Positions 18,377 to 27,143 of a DNA stretch of 64,000 nt are shown here, one piece after another (within the stretch, counting starts at the first letter, position 1; each line of letters starts with the position of its first letter). The stretch spans positions 1-64,000 of the forward strand of contig JANMHJ010000046.1 in assembly GCA_031375105.1 (NCBI GenBank), in the 5' to 3' direction. The stretch is from JANMDU01 sp031375105. GTDB taxonomy: Bacteria; Pseudomonadota; Gammaproteobacteria; Burkholderiales; Burkholderiaceae_C. The notes beneath the pieces were generated by a model, which was given only the letters and a program-made list of their open reading frames with translations, did not search any database and was not told where the DNA came from. Position numbers and translations under genes: made by a program.

Positions 18377-19414
18377 ATGTCTAGGCGAGAAGAGCCGTTT
18401 TCGGCGATTCTTCTTGCTTGGCATGCAAAGCATGGCCGCACAGGATTGCCTTGGCAAAATACGCGCGATCCTTATCGCGTGTGGCTCAGTGAAATCATGC
18501 TTCAGCAAACGCAGGTGGTCACGGTGCTTGGCTATTACCAACGCTTTTTGCAGCGCTTTCCGAGCGTGCGAGAGCTGGCCGCCGCCCCTCAAGATGAGGT
18601 GCTTGCCCTGTGGGCAGGCTTAGGCTACTACTCCCGTGCTCGCAATCTTCATGCCTGCGCAAAGGCTGTGGTGAGCCTGCATGCTGGTGAATTCCCGCGC
18701 ACTGCCGAGCTGCTGCAAAGTTTGCCAGGCATTGGGCCTTCAACCGCAGCGGCTGTCGCATCTTTCTGCGTTGGTGAGCGTGTCGCAATACTGGATGGCA
18801 ATGTCAAGCGTGTGCTCACGCGCGTGTTAGGTTTTGGCGGCGATCTAGCTGCTCGTAAAAATGAGCAAGCGCTTTTGCAACAAGCCACGGAGCTGCTGCC
18901 CAAGCGTGATGTGGCCAGCGCTATGCCGCGCTACACGCAAGCGATCATGGATCTGGGTGCGACCATCTGCACGCCCCGCCTGCCAAGCTGTGGTGCTTGC
19001 CCTTTTGAGCAACGCTGTGTTGCTAAAGCGCAGGCGAGGGTGCAAAGCTATCCCGTGAAAACCAAAAAGCTCAAACGCAGCAGCCAAGCCTTGTGGCTGC
19101 TTTGGGCAAAGCGAAGTGCCGACACACATAGCGCGGTGCTCTTGCAAAAGCGGCCCACACCGGGTGTGTGGGCCGGGCTGTATTGCTTTCCGCTCTTTGA
19201 AAGCTTGCAAGCTTTGGAAGAGGCCATCTCACCCAATGAGCGGGCTGCTCTCAAGGCGCTACAGCCATTCGTTCATGTGCTCACACACAAGGATTTGCAT
19301 TTGCATGTGGTGGTGTTGGAGCAGGCCTCTGCGCTGCCTGAATTGGGGGATTGGGTGGCAGATTGGCGAACTGTAGGGCTGCCTGCGCCTGTTAAAAAAC
19401 TGTTGTCTTCTTAA
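18377..19414 (+). CDS. mutY: A/G-specific adenine glycosylase MutY
   Basis: 345 residues. MutY removes adenine mispaired with 8-oxoguanine. Catalytic Glu39 lies in WLSEIMLQQTQV and Asp140 in VAILDGNVKRV. The helix-hairpin-helix is LPGIGPSTAAAV, and the [4Fe-4S] cluster cysteines follow the C-x6-C-x2-C-x5-C spacing (CTPRLPSCGACPFEQRC, about 197-213). The C-terminal NUDIX-like 8-oxoG reader domain begins near 230 (LLQKRPTPGVWAGLYCFPLF). Complete and of usual length. Confidence 0.96.
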   Translation: MSRREEPFSAILLAWHAKHGRTGLPWQNTRDPYRVWLSEIMLQQTQVVTVLGYYQRFLQRFPSVRELAAAPQDEVLALWAGLGYYSRARNLHACAKAVVSLHAGEFPRTAELLQSLPGIGPSTAAAVASFCVGERVAILDGNVKRVLTRVLGFGGDLAARKNEQALLQQATELLPKRDVASAMPRYTQAIMDLGATICTPRLPSCGACPFEQRCVAKAQARVQSYPVKTKKLKRSSQALWLLWAKRSADTHSAVLLQKRPTPGVWAGLYCFPLFESLQALEEAISPNERAALKALQPFVHVLTHKDLHLHVVVLEQASALPELGDWVADWRTVGLPAPVKKLLSS

Positions 19415-19420
19415 GTGATT

Positions 19421-19477
19421 GCTATATATTCAGTAGCATACTTTGCATATTTTATGCCGGCAAAGCGATGTTTTCTT
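19421..19477 (+). repeat. Dispersed palindromic element, copy B (after mutY)
   Basis: GCTATATATTCAGTAGCATA, then CTTTGCATATTTTATGCCGG. It has the same order as the consensus: inverted repeat, C-TTTGCxxA, TATGxCGG. Intergenic between mutY and pmbA. Confidence 0.65.
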
Positions 19478-19556
19478 CTAGATATAGCCTAGAGAGGGCT
19501 GGCGCGGCATTTGTAGCCGCTCTGGCGACAACGCGCATCCTGAGCATCCAGCCGTT

Positions 19557-20957
19557 ATGATCGTGATCATGACATCACAACCCCTATCGCTCAAGCCACT
19601 TGATGGTTTTTCTTACTCTCGCGCTACCTTTGAAAACTTGGTCGACAGCGCACTCGCGCATGCTAAAAAACTGAAATGCACCGATGCCGCCGCCGAAGCA
19701 TCGGAAGGCAGTGGCCTCTCAGTTTCTGCCCGTTTGGGAAAACTAGAAAATGTGGAGCGCAATCGCGATAAATCACTCGGCGTGACGGTGTATGTGGGCA
19801 AGCGTCGCGGCAATGCCAGCACCTCTGATTTTTCCGAAGCAGCGATTGCGCAAACCGTGCAGGCGGCATATGACATTGCTCGCTTCACGGCAGAAGATCC
19901 GGTGGCTGGCCTGCCTGATCTACAAGATGTGGCTACTTCTTACCCGGATCTTGATTTGTTCCATCCGTGGGTGCTGAGCAGCGAGGCCGCGCTGGAGCTG
20001 GCGCTGCGCTGTGAAAGCGCTGCGATGAAGACAGACAGGCGAATCACCAACAGCGAGGGCGCTGGCGTATCCGCGCAGCAAAGTCACTTTTTTGCTGGCC
20101 ACATGCGCGGCGGGAAAATGGGCTTTCGCGGTGGCTATGCATCGAGCCGCCATTCGATGAGCGTGGCGCCGATTGCCGGCAAGGGCGATGGCATGCAGAG
20201 AGATTATTGGTACAGCTCGGAGCGCAATGCTGTTGATATGGCCAGCCCAGAGAGCATCGGGCGCTATGCGGCTGAGCGAGCCCTCTCGCGCCTGAATGCT
20301 CGCAAGATTGCCACCACACAGTGCCCCGTGTTATTTGAGTCCCCTTTGGCTGCTGGCTTGCTTGGCAGCTATGTGCAAGCTGTCAGCGGCGGTGCGCTGT
20401 ATCGCAAGAGCTCGTTTTTGCTCGATTCCATGGGCAAACAAGTCATGCCTCAACACATCGACATCGCTGAAGACCCCCATGTGAAGGGTGGCAAAGCCAG
20501 TGCCCCGTTTGATGAAGAGGGCGTGAAAACACAGGCTCGCAAGGTGCTGGATGCGGGCAAAGTAGGTGGCTATTTCCTCTCCACTTACTCAGCCCGCAAG
20601 CTCGGTATGCGCACCACGGGCAACGCAGGTGGCTCTCACAATCTCACACTGACTTCGCGCCTGACGCGCAGCAGCGATGATCTGCAAGCCATGCTGGAAA
20701 AGTTGGGTACAGGTCTCTTCGTGATCGAGCTCATGGGGCAAGGCGTGAATTATGTGACGGGTGATTATTCGCGTGGCGCTACTGGCTTTTGGGTCGAGAA
20801 AGGCCGCATTGCCTATCCCGTGCAAGAGATCACGATCGCGGGCAACATGAAAGATATGTTGAAAGGGATCGAAGCAGTAGGCTCAGATGCCTACACCTTC
20901 GGCGGCAAGCGCACCGGCTCGATTTTGGTGAACCGCATGAAGGTGGCTGGGAGCTGA
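19557..20957 (+). CDS. pmbA: Metalloprotease PmbA (TldE)
   Basis: 466 residues (start may be the Met at codon 5). PmbA/TldE pairs with TldD to form a protease that trims modified peptides such as microcin B17 and degrades unfolded short peptides. Typical features are ASEGSGLSVSARLGKLENVERNRDKSLGVTVYVGKRRGNAS, the mid-protein GAGVSAQQSHFFAG and the C-terminal FVIELMGQGVNYVTGDYSRGATGFWVEKGRIAYPVQEITIAGNM. TldE lacks the HExxxH of TldD, as expected, and no such motif is seen here. Single gene with a repeat copy on each side. Confidence 0.95.
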   Translation: MIVIMTSQPLSLKPLDGFSYSRATFENLVDSALAHAKKLKCTDAAAEASEGSGLSVSARLGKLENVERNRDKSLGVTVYVGKRRGNASTSDFSEAAIAQTVQAAYDIARFTAEDPVAGLPDLQDVATSYPDLDLFHPWVLSSEAALELALRCESAAMKTDRRITNSEGAGVSAQQSHFFAGHMRGGKMGFRGGYASSRHSMSVAPIAGKGDGMQRDYWYSSERNAVDMASPESIGRYAAERALSRLNARKIATTQCPVLFESPLAAGLLGSYVQAVSGGALYRKSSFLLDSMGKQVMPQHIDIAEDPHVKGGKASAPFDEEGVKTQARKVLDAGKVGGYFLSTYSARKLGMRTTGNAGGSHNLTLTSRLTRSSDDLQAMLEKLGTGLFVIELMGQGVNYVTGDYSRGATGFWVEKGRIAYPVQEITIAGNMKDMLKGIEAVGSDAYTFGGKRTGSILVNRMKVAGS

Positions 20958-20961
20958 TTCT

Positions 20962-21029
20962 TAAGCTTTTTGGGCAGATAGCCGGCATTGAATATGATCA
21001 GAGTGCTATTAAATTAAGAGTCATCAGAT
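20962..21029 (-). repeat. Dispersed palindromic element, copy C (3' end of the saccharopine-dehydrogenase-like gene)
   Basis: On the minus strand: inverted-repeat part near 21010 (CTCTTAATTTAATAGC), then ACTCTGATCATATTC, AATGCCGGCTATCTGCCC. It overlaps the last codons of the minus-strand gene ending at 21014 and fills the gap to pmbA. Confidence 0.65.
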
Positions 21030-22231
21030 ACCTCCACGCGCATCCCGGCAGCAAGCAAGCGCTGCTCCAGCACATCGCCCAAAGCCACACTCGGCGTGAT
21101 CACGCCAGCCGCCGCAGGCAATTTCTTCTCGTCTAGCGCTATGCACAAGGCTGATTCACACATCATCTTGACTGTGGCGCGGTTGCCGGCATCGAGTTGG
21201 TCGCTGATCAGGCCGCGCAGTTTTTTGCCGGAGCTTGATGTGCCCACCAATTCGATTTTGAAGAAGCCGCGATCCATGTTGGCCACGCTGGGGCCTTGGC
21301 CGGGCTGCGGGAGCCAGCGTTTGGGCAGCAGGGGCAGGGCAGCTAGGGTGAGTTTGCGCAGGGGAGCGGTGGCCATGAGGGAGCTTTGCACTTTGCTGCC
21401 CAGGCCCATGCCCAGTGCCGCTGCGCCTGCCAAGGCTGAGCTGCCGTAGCGCATGTATTCTTGATACACCACGCTCTGGCCGCGCAAGGCGGTGCTGCGG
21501 CGCACCACGCGGGTGTTGATCGGGCCCATGATGAACAGGCCGAGCCAGCCTTTGAAATCTGCATCGCGGTGGCTGCCGATGGGGTCGCGGTGCATGCTCT
21601 CGTTTTTTGCTCGCGTGCCTTCTGGGTTGAGCAAAAACAGATCTTGCACCGCGCCCAGTTGCCCGGTTTCCATCATGTTGAGCATGGAGGCGAGCGTGCC
21701 GCCATTGAGCCCGCCGCCGCTCAACGTGAATGCGGCTTTGATCTGTGTGCAGGCCTCGCCATGGCGCACCAGCATTTCGCGCTGCATCAGATACGCGCCC
21801 AAATCGCTGGGCACAGAATCAAAGCCACAGCTGGGCACGATGCGTGTGCCGTCGGTGCAAGCTTGCGCATGGTGCGCGTCAATCATCTGTCGAATCCACG
21901 GCGTCTCGCCGGTGATGTCGCAGTAATGCGTTTTGGCGCTCACGCAGGCGGCTAACAGCTTGCTGCCGTGCAAAGCATAAGGCCCAGCGCAGCTCAGCAT
22001 CACACGGGTTTGCGCGGCTAGGTCGGCGAGGGCTGAGGCATCTTGCGCATCGGCCACGATGATCGGCGCATCGGGCGCATCTGCCGCCACTCGACTCGCT
22101 TCGAGCTTGGCAAGAGAGCGCCCAGCAATCGCCCAGCGCAGCCCTGCGGCATGCTGGGCAAGGTAAGCAACAGCCTGCTGGCCCACAAAGCCTGTGGCAC
22201 CGTAGAGAATCAAATCATAGGGCTTGGTCAT
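21014..22231 (-). CDS. Saccharopine dehydrogenase-like NADP-binding oxidoreductase
   Basis: 405 residues. The N-terminal Rossmann motif LILYGATGFVGQQAVAYLA (about 7-25) and SCAGPYALHGSKLLAACV followed by THYCDITGETPWIRQMID are the saccharopine-dehydrogenase/trans-acting enoyl reductase signatures. The middle and C-terminal parts (SCGFDSVPSDLGAYLM, SGGGLNGGTLASML) fit the same family. Members act on lipid-linked or polyketide substrates or are of unknown role. The true substrate cannot be read from the sequence. It is divergent from the desaturase-like gene (48 bp), so the two may share a promoter region. Confidence 0.85.
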   Translation of the reverse strand: MTKPYDLILYGATGFVGQQAVAYLAQHAAGLRWAIAGRSLAKLEASRVAADAPDAPIIVADAQDASALADLAAQTRVMLSCAGPYALHGSKLLAACVSAKTHYCDITGETPWIRQMIDAHHAQACTDGTRIVPSCGFDSVPSDLGAYLMQREMLVRHGEACTQIKAAFTLSGGGLNGGTLASMLNMMETGQLGAVQDLFLLNPEGTRAKNESMHRDPIGSHRDADFKGWLGLFIMGPINTRVVRRSTALRGQSVVYQEYMRYGSSALAGAAALGMGLGSKVQSSLMATAPLRKLTLAALPLLPKRWLPQPGQGPSVANMDRGFFKIELVGTSSSGKKLRGLISDQLDAGNRATVKMMCESALCIALDEKKLPAAAGVITPSVALGDVLEQRLLAAGMRVEVSDDS

Positions 22232-22278
22232 GGCGAGCTTTCTAGCAAGATATTAATTCGCTCAACTTTACAGCAGCG

Positions 22279-23211
22279 ATGCACAAAAGCGAGCTCATCC
22301 CCCTACACTTGCTAACGATGGATGGTGTACCGCGCTTTTTGCTGTTTTTGCCGATGATTGTGCTGACGGCCTCTTTGATGGAGGCTGTGGTCATGCAATG
22401 GCGCATGCCGGGCAGCTACGATTGGCGGGCGTTTGGTGTGTCACTGCTGGATTTGGTGGTGCGCAATCTACAGCGCATTTTGATTCCCGGTGTGCTGTTA
22501 AGCCCGGTGGCCGATTGGGTCTGGGCCAATCGGCTCATGACAGTGCCACTCACGGGCCTGTGGGCTTTTGCGGTGCTCTTTATTGGCCAAGAATTTTGCT
22601 ATTACTGGTATCACCGCGCCAGCCACCGCGTGCGGTTGATGTGGTGTACGCATGCAGTGCATCATTCACCCAATCAGCTCACGCTGGCTGCGGCTTATAG
22701 GCTGGGGTGGACAGCGTTTTTCTCCGGTGCGATTTACTTTTTTCTGCCGCTGATCGTGCTGGGCTTTTCGCCGCGCGTGGTGCTGGCGTGTTTGGGCATC
22801 AATTTACTCTACCAATTTTGGCTGCATGCCACGTGGATCCCCAAGCTCGGCCCTTTGGAATACATCCTCAACACACCCAGCGCTCACCGCGTACACCATG
22901 CGGCCAATTTGAATTACCTGGATGCCAACTTCGGTGGTGTGCTGATTATTTTTGATCGCTTGTTTGGCACCTACGCGCAAGAGAAAAGCGAAGAGCCTTG
23001 CCGCTATGGCTGGGTCAAGCCGATGAACAGCCACAACCCTTTGAAAGTGGAGTTGCATCAGTGGATGGCGTTGTTCAAAGATTTAGGCGCTGCCAAATCT
23101 GTGCGTGAAGTGCTGGGCCTGCTGTTCAAGCCGCCCGGCTGGCGTGCGCAAGGGCCCGGCGAGACGACGGAAGAGTTGCGGGCACAAAATGCGTTAGTAG
23201 CGACGCGCTGA
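22279..23211 (+). CDS. Sterol desaturase / fatty acid hydroxylase superfamily membrane enzyme
   Basis: 310 residues with about four membrane helices and the eight-histidine di-iron signature: HRASH (about 114-118), HAVHH (about 128-132), HATW and HRVHH (about 206-210). These enzymes use O2 to hydroxylate or desaturate lipids in the membrane. The context (a divergent saccharopine-dehydrogenase-like reductase) hints at lipid modification, but the substrate is unknown. Confidence 0.88.
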   Translation: MHKSELIPLHLLTMDGVPRFLLFLPMIVLTASLMEAVVMQWRMPGSYDWRAFGVSLLDLVVRNLQRILIPGVLLSPVADWVWANRLMTVPLTGLWAFAVLFIGQEFCYYWYHRASHRVRLMWCTHAVHHSPNQLTLAAAYRLGWTAFFSGAIYFFLPLIVLGFSPRVVLACLGINLLYQFWLHATWIPKLGPLEYILNTPSAHRVHHAANLNYLDANFGGVLIIFDRLFGTYAQEKSEEPCRYGWVKPMNSHNPLKVELHQWMALFKDLGAAKSVREVLGLLFKPPGWRAQGPGETTEELRAQNALVATR

Positions 23212-23269
23212 ACGCTGCGCAACAGAAATTCGCAGAGCAGTTTGATACGATGCACTCTGGAGATACACC

Positions 23270-23683
23270 ATGCAACCCTTTCACCTCGCCTTTCCCGTCA
23301 CCGATCTCAAGCAAGCCCGCGCCTTTTATGGCGATTTGCTCGGCTGCCCCGAGGGGCGCAGCAGCCCGGAATGGGTGGATTTCAACTTTCACGGCCACCA
23401 AATCGTCGCGCATCTGTGCCCGACGATGAACACCGATACCGCCAAAAGCGAAGTCGATGGCCACGGTGTGCCGGTGCGGCATTTTGGCTTGGTGATGAAT
23501 CTGCCCGATTGGGAGGTGCTGGCTGCCAAGCTCAAAGCCATTGGCACCCGATTCATCATCGAACCCTATATTCGCTTCAAAGGCGAGCCCGGCGAGCAAG
23601 CCACCATGTTCTTTCTGGATCCGTTTGGCAATGCGATTGAGTTCAAAGCGTTTAAGAGCATGGAATCGCTGTTTGCGAAGTGA
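23270..23683 (+). CDS. VOC (glyoxalase/dioxygenase fold) family protein
   Basis: 137 residues. It starts MQPFHLAFPVTDLKQARAFYGDLLGCPEGRSSPEW, the first beta-alpha-beta-beta-beta module with a metal-binding His at position 5. The second module has HFGLVMNLPDWEVLAAKLK and FFLDPFGNAIEFKAFK with the C-terminal Glu. A full-length single-domain VOC enzyme with likely metal ligands; reaction unknown. It lies between the desaturase and the dehydratase, all on the same strand. Confidence 0.88.
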   Translation: MQPFHLAFPVTDLKQARAFYGDLLGCPEGRSSPEWVDFNFHGHQIVAHLCPTMNTDTAKSEVDGHGVPVRHFGLVMNLPDWEVLAAKLKAIGTRFIIEPYIRFKGEPGEQATMFFLDPFGNAIEFKAFKSMESLFAK

Positions 23684-23688
23684 TTTTG

Positions 23689-23752
23689 AAGCGTTTTGAA
23701 CACTTGGCCGGCATAGAATCTGCAAAGATTGCTATCAAATTGAGAGTAAACA
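23689..23752 (-). repeat. Dispersed palindromic element, copy D (between VOC and dehydratase genes)
   Basis: On the plus strand: TTGGCCGGCATAGAATCTGC, AAAGATTGCTATCAAATTGAGAG. It is the reverse orientation of the consensus and ends 2 bp before the next start codon, so it supplies most of the leader of the dehydratase gene. Confidence 0.75.
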
Positions 23753-23753
23753 G

Positions 23754-24713
23754 ATGACGCTAGCCATCAACTTTGATGACATCACACAAGCCGCTGCGCG
23801 TATTGCAGGCATCGCAAATCGCACGCCGGTGTTGACTTCGCGCACGGCGAACGATCTCTGGGGCGCGGAGCTTTTCTTCAAGTGTGAAAATTTCCAGCGC
23901 ATGGGTGCGTTCAAGTTTCGCGGGGCTTACAACGCGCTGGCGCAATTTTCCCCTGAGCAGAAGAAGCTGGGCGTGTGCGCGTTTAGCTCGGGTAACCATG
24001 CGCAGGGCATTGCGTTGTCGGCGCAGATTTTGGGGATTCCAGCGGCGATTGTGATGCCACTGGATTCGCCAGCGGTGAAGCTGGCAGCCACGCGTGGCTA
24101 TGGTGCGGAGGTGATCACGTATGACCGCTATACCGAAGACCGCATGGCCATCGGCCAGAAATTAGCCGATGAGCGCGGCATGACGCTGATTCCGCCGTAT
24201 GACCATGCGCATGTGATGGCCGGGCAGGGCACGGCGGCGCTTGAGCTTTTGCAGGAAGTGGGGCAGTTGGATGCGCTGCTTGTGTGCTTGGGCGGTGGCG
24301 GGCTGATCTCGGGTTGCGCGGTAGCGGCCAAGCATTTGAACCCGAAGATTCGCGTGATTGGTGTAGAGCCCGAGGCGGGCAACGATGCGCAGCAGAGCAA
24401 GGCTGCGGGCAAAATCATCAAGATTGATACGCCCAAGACGATTGCCGACGGCGCGCAGACGCAGTTTGTGGGGCAACTGACTTTCCCGGTGATTCAAGCG
24501 TTGGTTGACGATATCGTGACGGTGAGCGATGCGCATTTGATTGAGGCGATGCGTTTTGCGGCAAGTCGGATGAAGATGGTGATTGAGCCCACGGGCGGGT
24601 TGGCGATGGCCGCTGCAATGCAAGGCGTTGTTGGCATCAAAGGCCAGCGTGTTGGCGTGTTGATCTCGGGCGGCAATGTGGATATTGCCCAGTTGGCCAA
24701 ATACCTCGCTTGA
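23754..24713 (+). CDS. PLP-dependent serine/threonine dehydratase or threo-3-hydroxyaspartate ammonia-lyase type enzyme
   Basis: 319 residues, fold type II. The PLP lysine is K54 in MGAFKFRGAYNA, the phosphate/substrate loop SSGNHAQG is near 81, the tetraglycine loop GGGGLISG is near 183, and ISGGN lies near the C-terminus. There is no C-terminal ACT regulatory domain, so it is a catabolic or serine-racemase-like form rather than biosynthetic IlvA. Close relatives are variously annotated as threonine dehydratase, serine racemase or threo-3-hydroxy-L-aspartate ammonia-lyase; the sequence alone does not separate these. Confidence 0.85.
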   Translation: MTLAINFDDITQAAARIAGIANRTPVLTSRTANDLWGAELFFKCENFQRMGAFKFRGAYNALAQFSPEQKKLGVCAFSSGNHAQGIALSAQILGIPAAIVMPLDSPAVKLAATRGYGAEVITYDRYTEDRMAIGQKLADERGMTLIPPYDHAHVMAGQGTAALELLQEVGQLDALLVCLGGGGLISGCAVAAKHLNPKIRVIGVEPEAGNDAQQSKAAGKIIKIDTPKTIADGAQTQFVGQLTFPVIQALVDDIVTVSDAHLIEAMRFAASRMKMVIEPTGGLAMAAAMQGVVGIKGQRVGVLISGGNVDIAQLAKYLA

Positions 24714-24756
24714 TACAGGCGCGCCGAACACGCTCAATGGCTGCGCCAGCGTAAGG

Positions 24757-26238
24757 CTAAACGCGGTCTCGGTGTGAGATTTCCACCACGATGGCACGCG
24801 TGGCCAAGCCAGCAACGAGCTGCTCCGCTGCAATGCGATTTTTGCTGTCGAGATTTGCATCCCATTCATCCAGCAAATACACCTTCGCTTGCGTCCGTGC
24901 GCTGATTTCTTGCAGGCTGCGCAATTGCTTCTCGCCAGATGAAAAGCCGCTGGATTTTGGATTGTGGCTGGCAGATTCATCCGCTGCGTTGTCATCGTCT
25001 GGTTCGTCGTCTTCTTGGCTACGCGCTTTCAAAAAATCGAAAGACAGCTTATCGCTCGTTGGCCAATAGAAAGCTTGCGTGCCGAGCTGCGCTTTCATGG
25101 CCACCAGCAAGCTCGATTTGCCCATGCCATTGCTGCCGCGCACCAAAATGCGGCCTGTGGGCTGCGCCAGCACCTGCGATATGGCTGTGTCCACATCAAG
25201 GCATGTCAGCAGTTGCGCGTCGCGCTGCAAGCTCACGCCGCCAAATCGAATGCGTTGGTTGAATTGCGCATCCGGCGCTGGCCGCATCGCCTCGCAGGCG
25301 CCGCCGATGCGCGTCCACACCGCGAGCAGATCATTCCAGCCGGAGGCCAAGCCATAGATGTTGTAAGACAAATCGATTTGCCGAGGCAGAGTTGCGGCCA
25401 ATGCGATCAACAAAGCACTGTCACCCACGTTGCGCCCCGCCACCCAAGCCAGATAGGAAAACACCACGATCAACGCAAAAATACCACTCACCGTTGCAAT
25501 GCCCTCTCTGGCCATGATGGCGCGAATTTGCGCATGCAATGCGCCACGCAAACGCTCTTTGAAGCCGGCATGCCAAAGAGAGAAGTTGTAGCGATTGCCA
25601 GCGGTGATGTTGTCCCAAGCCGTGTAGGAGTGCGCCGTCATGCGATTGGTCTGGCGCTGCTGCGCCAAGTAAGCTTGAGAAACTGGTTGACGAACAAACC
25701 ATTGCAAAGCCAAGAGCGCCACAAACACCAAGGCATACACCCCTGGCAAGCCTGCATCGATGGCATAGCCCAGCACGATGGTGTTAAAGATCAGGCCAAA
25801 TAGCAGCTTCAAATCAGCTTCGAGCTCATAGATCAATTCAAAGAGGATGTGAAATGTCTCGTTGGTCAGGAAGGGCTCGACCAATTCGCGTTGAGGCCGA
25901 TCACCCAGCAAGGCAGGTGAGCTGCGGTTGTCTCGGGCAAAGCGCAGCATGTAACGGCCATAAGCCCCAAAGCCTGCGCGCTCAGCAAAAATCCAGCTGC
26001 TGGCACCCACGATGTAAGAGGCCGATTGCACGGCCACGATCCAGGCAAAATCGGAAATCAAAAACGCTTGGTTGGCCACATCGTGGCTGGCCTGAATGAT
26101 CAAGGCCGTGGTGGCAGCCGCCAAGCCCGCCTCGATCACGAGCAAGGCAAGCATCCAATAAAAAGGCGAACACAACAAAAACCGAAGAAAATCCTTGCGT
26201 TGAAAAGGCTGCTTGGCAGCTAGAGAAGAGGGCGGCAT
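24757..26238 (-). CDS. ABC transporter with fused membrane and ATPase domains, divergent type
   Basis: 493 residues. Residues about 15-330 have around six hydrophobic segments with the SbmA/ABCD-like motif AHSYTAWDNITAGNRYNFS. The ATPase domain is unusually short: Walker A RGSNGMGKSS (about 370), a long acidic insert (QEDDEPDDDNAADES), signature GFSSGEKQL, Walker B VYLLDEWDANLD and switch ISHRD at the very end. The Glu after the Walker B Asp is present. The helices between Walker A and the signature are reduced. A fused half-transporter should work as a dimer. No accessory gene adjoins it. Substrate unknown. Confidence 0.75.
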   Translation of the reverse strand: MPPSSLAAKQPFQRKDFLRFLLCSPFYWMLALLVIEAGLAAATTALIIQASHDVANQAFLISDFAWIVAVQSASYIVGASSWIFAERAGFGAYGRYMLRFARDNRSSPALLGDRPQRELVEPFLTNETFHILFELIYELEADLKLLFGLIFNTIVLGYAIDAGLPGVYALVFVALLALQWFVRQPVSQAYLAQQRQTNRMTAHSYTAWDNITAGNRYNFSLWHAGFKERLRGALHAQIRAIMAREGIATVSGIFALIVVFSYLAWVAGRNVGDSALLIALAATLPRQIDLSYNIYGLASGWNDLLAVWTRIGGACEAMRPAPDAQFNQRIRFGGVSLQRDAQLLTCLDVDTAISQVLAQPTGRILVRGSNGMGKSSLLVAMKAQLGTQAFYWPTSDKLSFDFLKARSQEDDEPDDDNAADESASHNPKSSGFSSGEKQLRSLQEISARTQAKVYLLDEWDANLDSKNRIAAEQLVAGLATRAIVVEISHRDRV

Positions 26239-26420
26239 AGCTGTGAAGTGTAAATCCGAGAGCGCATCTTTTATTTTCAGATGCCTGTCAACGCGCAGCC
26301 CAGCGAGCCGTTATAAATTGACTTGTTGATGAAAGGCTTGCCTGGCAATCAATCAAGAAAATCGGAAGCCGAGCTGAAAAGCAAGGCGTTTGCAAAAACC
26401 CTCGTTTTGGAGATTTCACC

Positions 26421-26486
26421 ATGAACAACGCAACATCAAAGCCAAAGAAAAGCAAAAAGCCAGCTAAGAAGGCTCCTGCCAAGTAA
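26421..26486 (+). CDS. 21-residue highly basic peptide
   Basis: ATG at 26421, GGAG 8 bases upstream, stop TAA at 26484-26486. Translation: MNNATSKPKKSKKPAKKAPAK. Nine of 21 residues are Lys and the end resembles the AKKAP tail of histone-like proteins. A strong hairpin terminator begins 18 bases after the stop, so this looks like a complete monocistronic transcription unit between two minus-strand genes. I know no named homologue. It could bind nucleic acid, or be a remnant of a longer AKKAP-type gene. Confidence 0.5.
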   Translation: MNNATSKPKKSKKPAKKAPAK

Positions 26487-26504
26487 TTGGTTGCTTCTCA
26501 AACA

Positions 26505-26531
26505 AAAACCCGCTATCAGCGGGTTTTTTTT
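26505..26531. terminator. Bidirectional rho-independent terminator
   Basis: Stem AAAACCCGCT with AGCGGGTTTT and a three-base loop (ATC) at 26515-26517. It is followed by eight T on the plus strand and, read from the other side, preceded by the A-rich complement that gives a T-rich tail on the minus strand. It serves the 21-codon gene and the minus-strand DUF4399 gene ending at 26549. Confidence 0.9.
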
Positions 26532-26548
26532 GGTCTAGGCGAAATTGA

Positions 26549-27001
26549 TTACTTCACCGTCACTTCAATCGTCGCAGCCATATCTTTGCCATAACTTAAA
26601 TGGTAGCCATCGGCAAATTGCATGGTGAGCTTGTATTGGCCGGGTGCGAGTTTGAGCTCAGCCTCGGTTTGTCCTGCGCCGAAGTGAACGTGTTTGTCGT
26701 CAAATGGGATGATCTCGCCAGCTGGTTTACTCAAGAGATTGATCAGCACGTGATGGTGGCCTTTGCCCGGATTTTGGCCAGCAGCGGCAGGCTGGACGTC
26801 CATGCCTTTCACGCCGAATTTGACCTTGAAGGTTTGGCCAACAGTCGCACCGTTCTGGGGCTCCACAAACCAGACACCTTTTTCTGCTGGCGCTTGGTTA
26901 GGGTTGGGATTGTTCATGCTGGCGCAGCCCGACAGCGCCAAAATAGAGGCGGCTGCCAATGAAAATATCAGGCGTTTGCTGCGATGGTGAATGCTTTGCA
27001 T
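26549..27001 (-). CDS. DUF4399 lipoprotein
   Basis: 150 residues from the ATG at 27001, chosen because a lipoprotein signal starts here (LAAASILALSGC). The mature part matches the DUF4399 pattern: VWFVEPQNGATVGQTFKVKFGVKGM, then GKGHHHVLIN and HVHFGAGQTEAELKLAPGQYKLTMQFADGYH. The His-rich GHHHV and HVHFG suggest metal binding, which is inference. Probably periplasmic, lipid-anchored. Monocistronic, with the shared terminator downstream. Confidence 0.85.
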   Translation of the reverse strand: MQSIHHRSKRLIFSLAAASILALSGCASMNNPNPNQAPAEKGVWFVEPQNGATVGQTFKVKFGVKGMDVQPAAAGQNPGKGHHHVLINLLSKPAGEIIPFDDKHVHFGAGQTEAELKLAPGQYKLTMQFADGYHLSYGKDMAATIEVTVK

Positions 27002-27143
27002 ACAATGTCTCTTTCGGTTTTGAAGATGTTGTTGGGAAAAGCAGTGTGCCACAGCTTTTGCACAGGCGTGCAAACCACAAACTAACCCAGCGATTGATTC
27101 AAACTATTTAACACGCAGCTGATCGCAGCGCATCAAAGATTCC

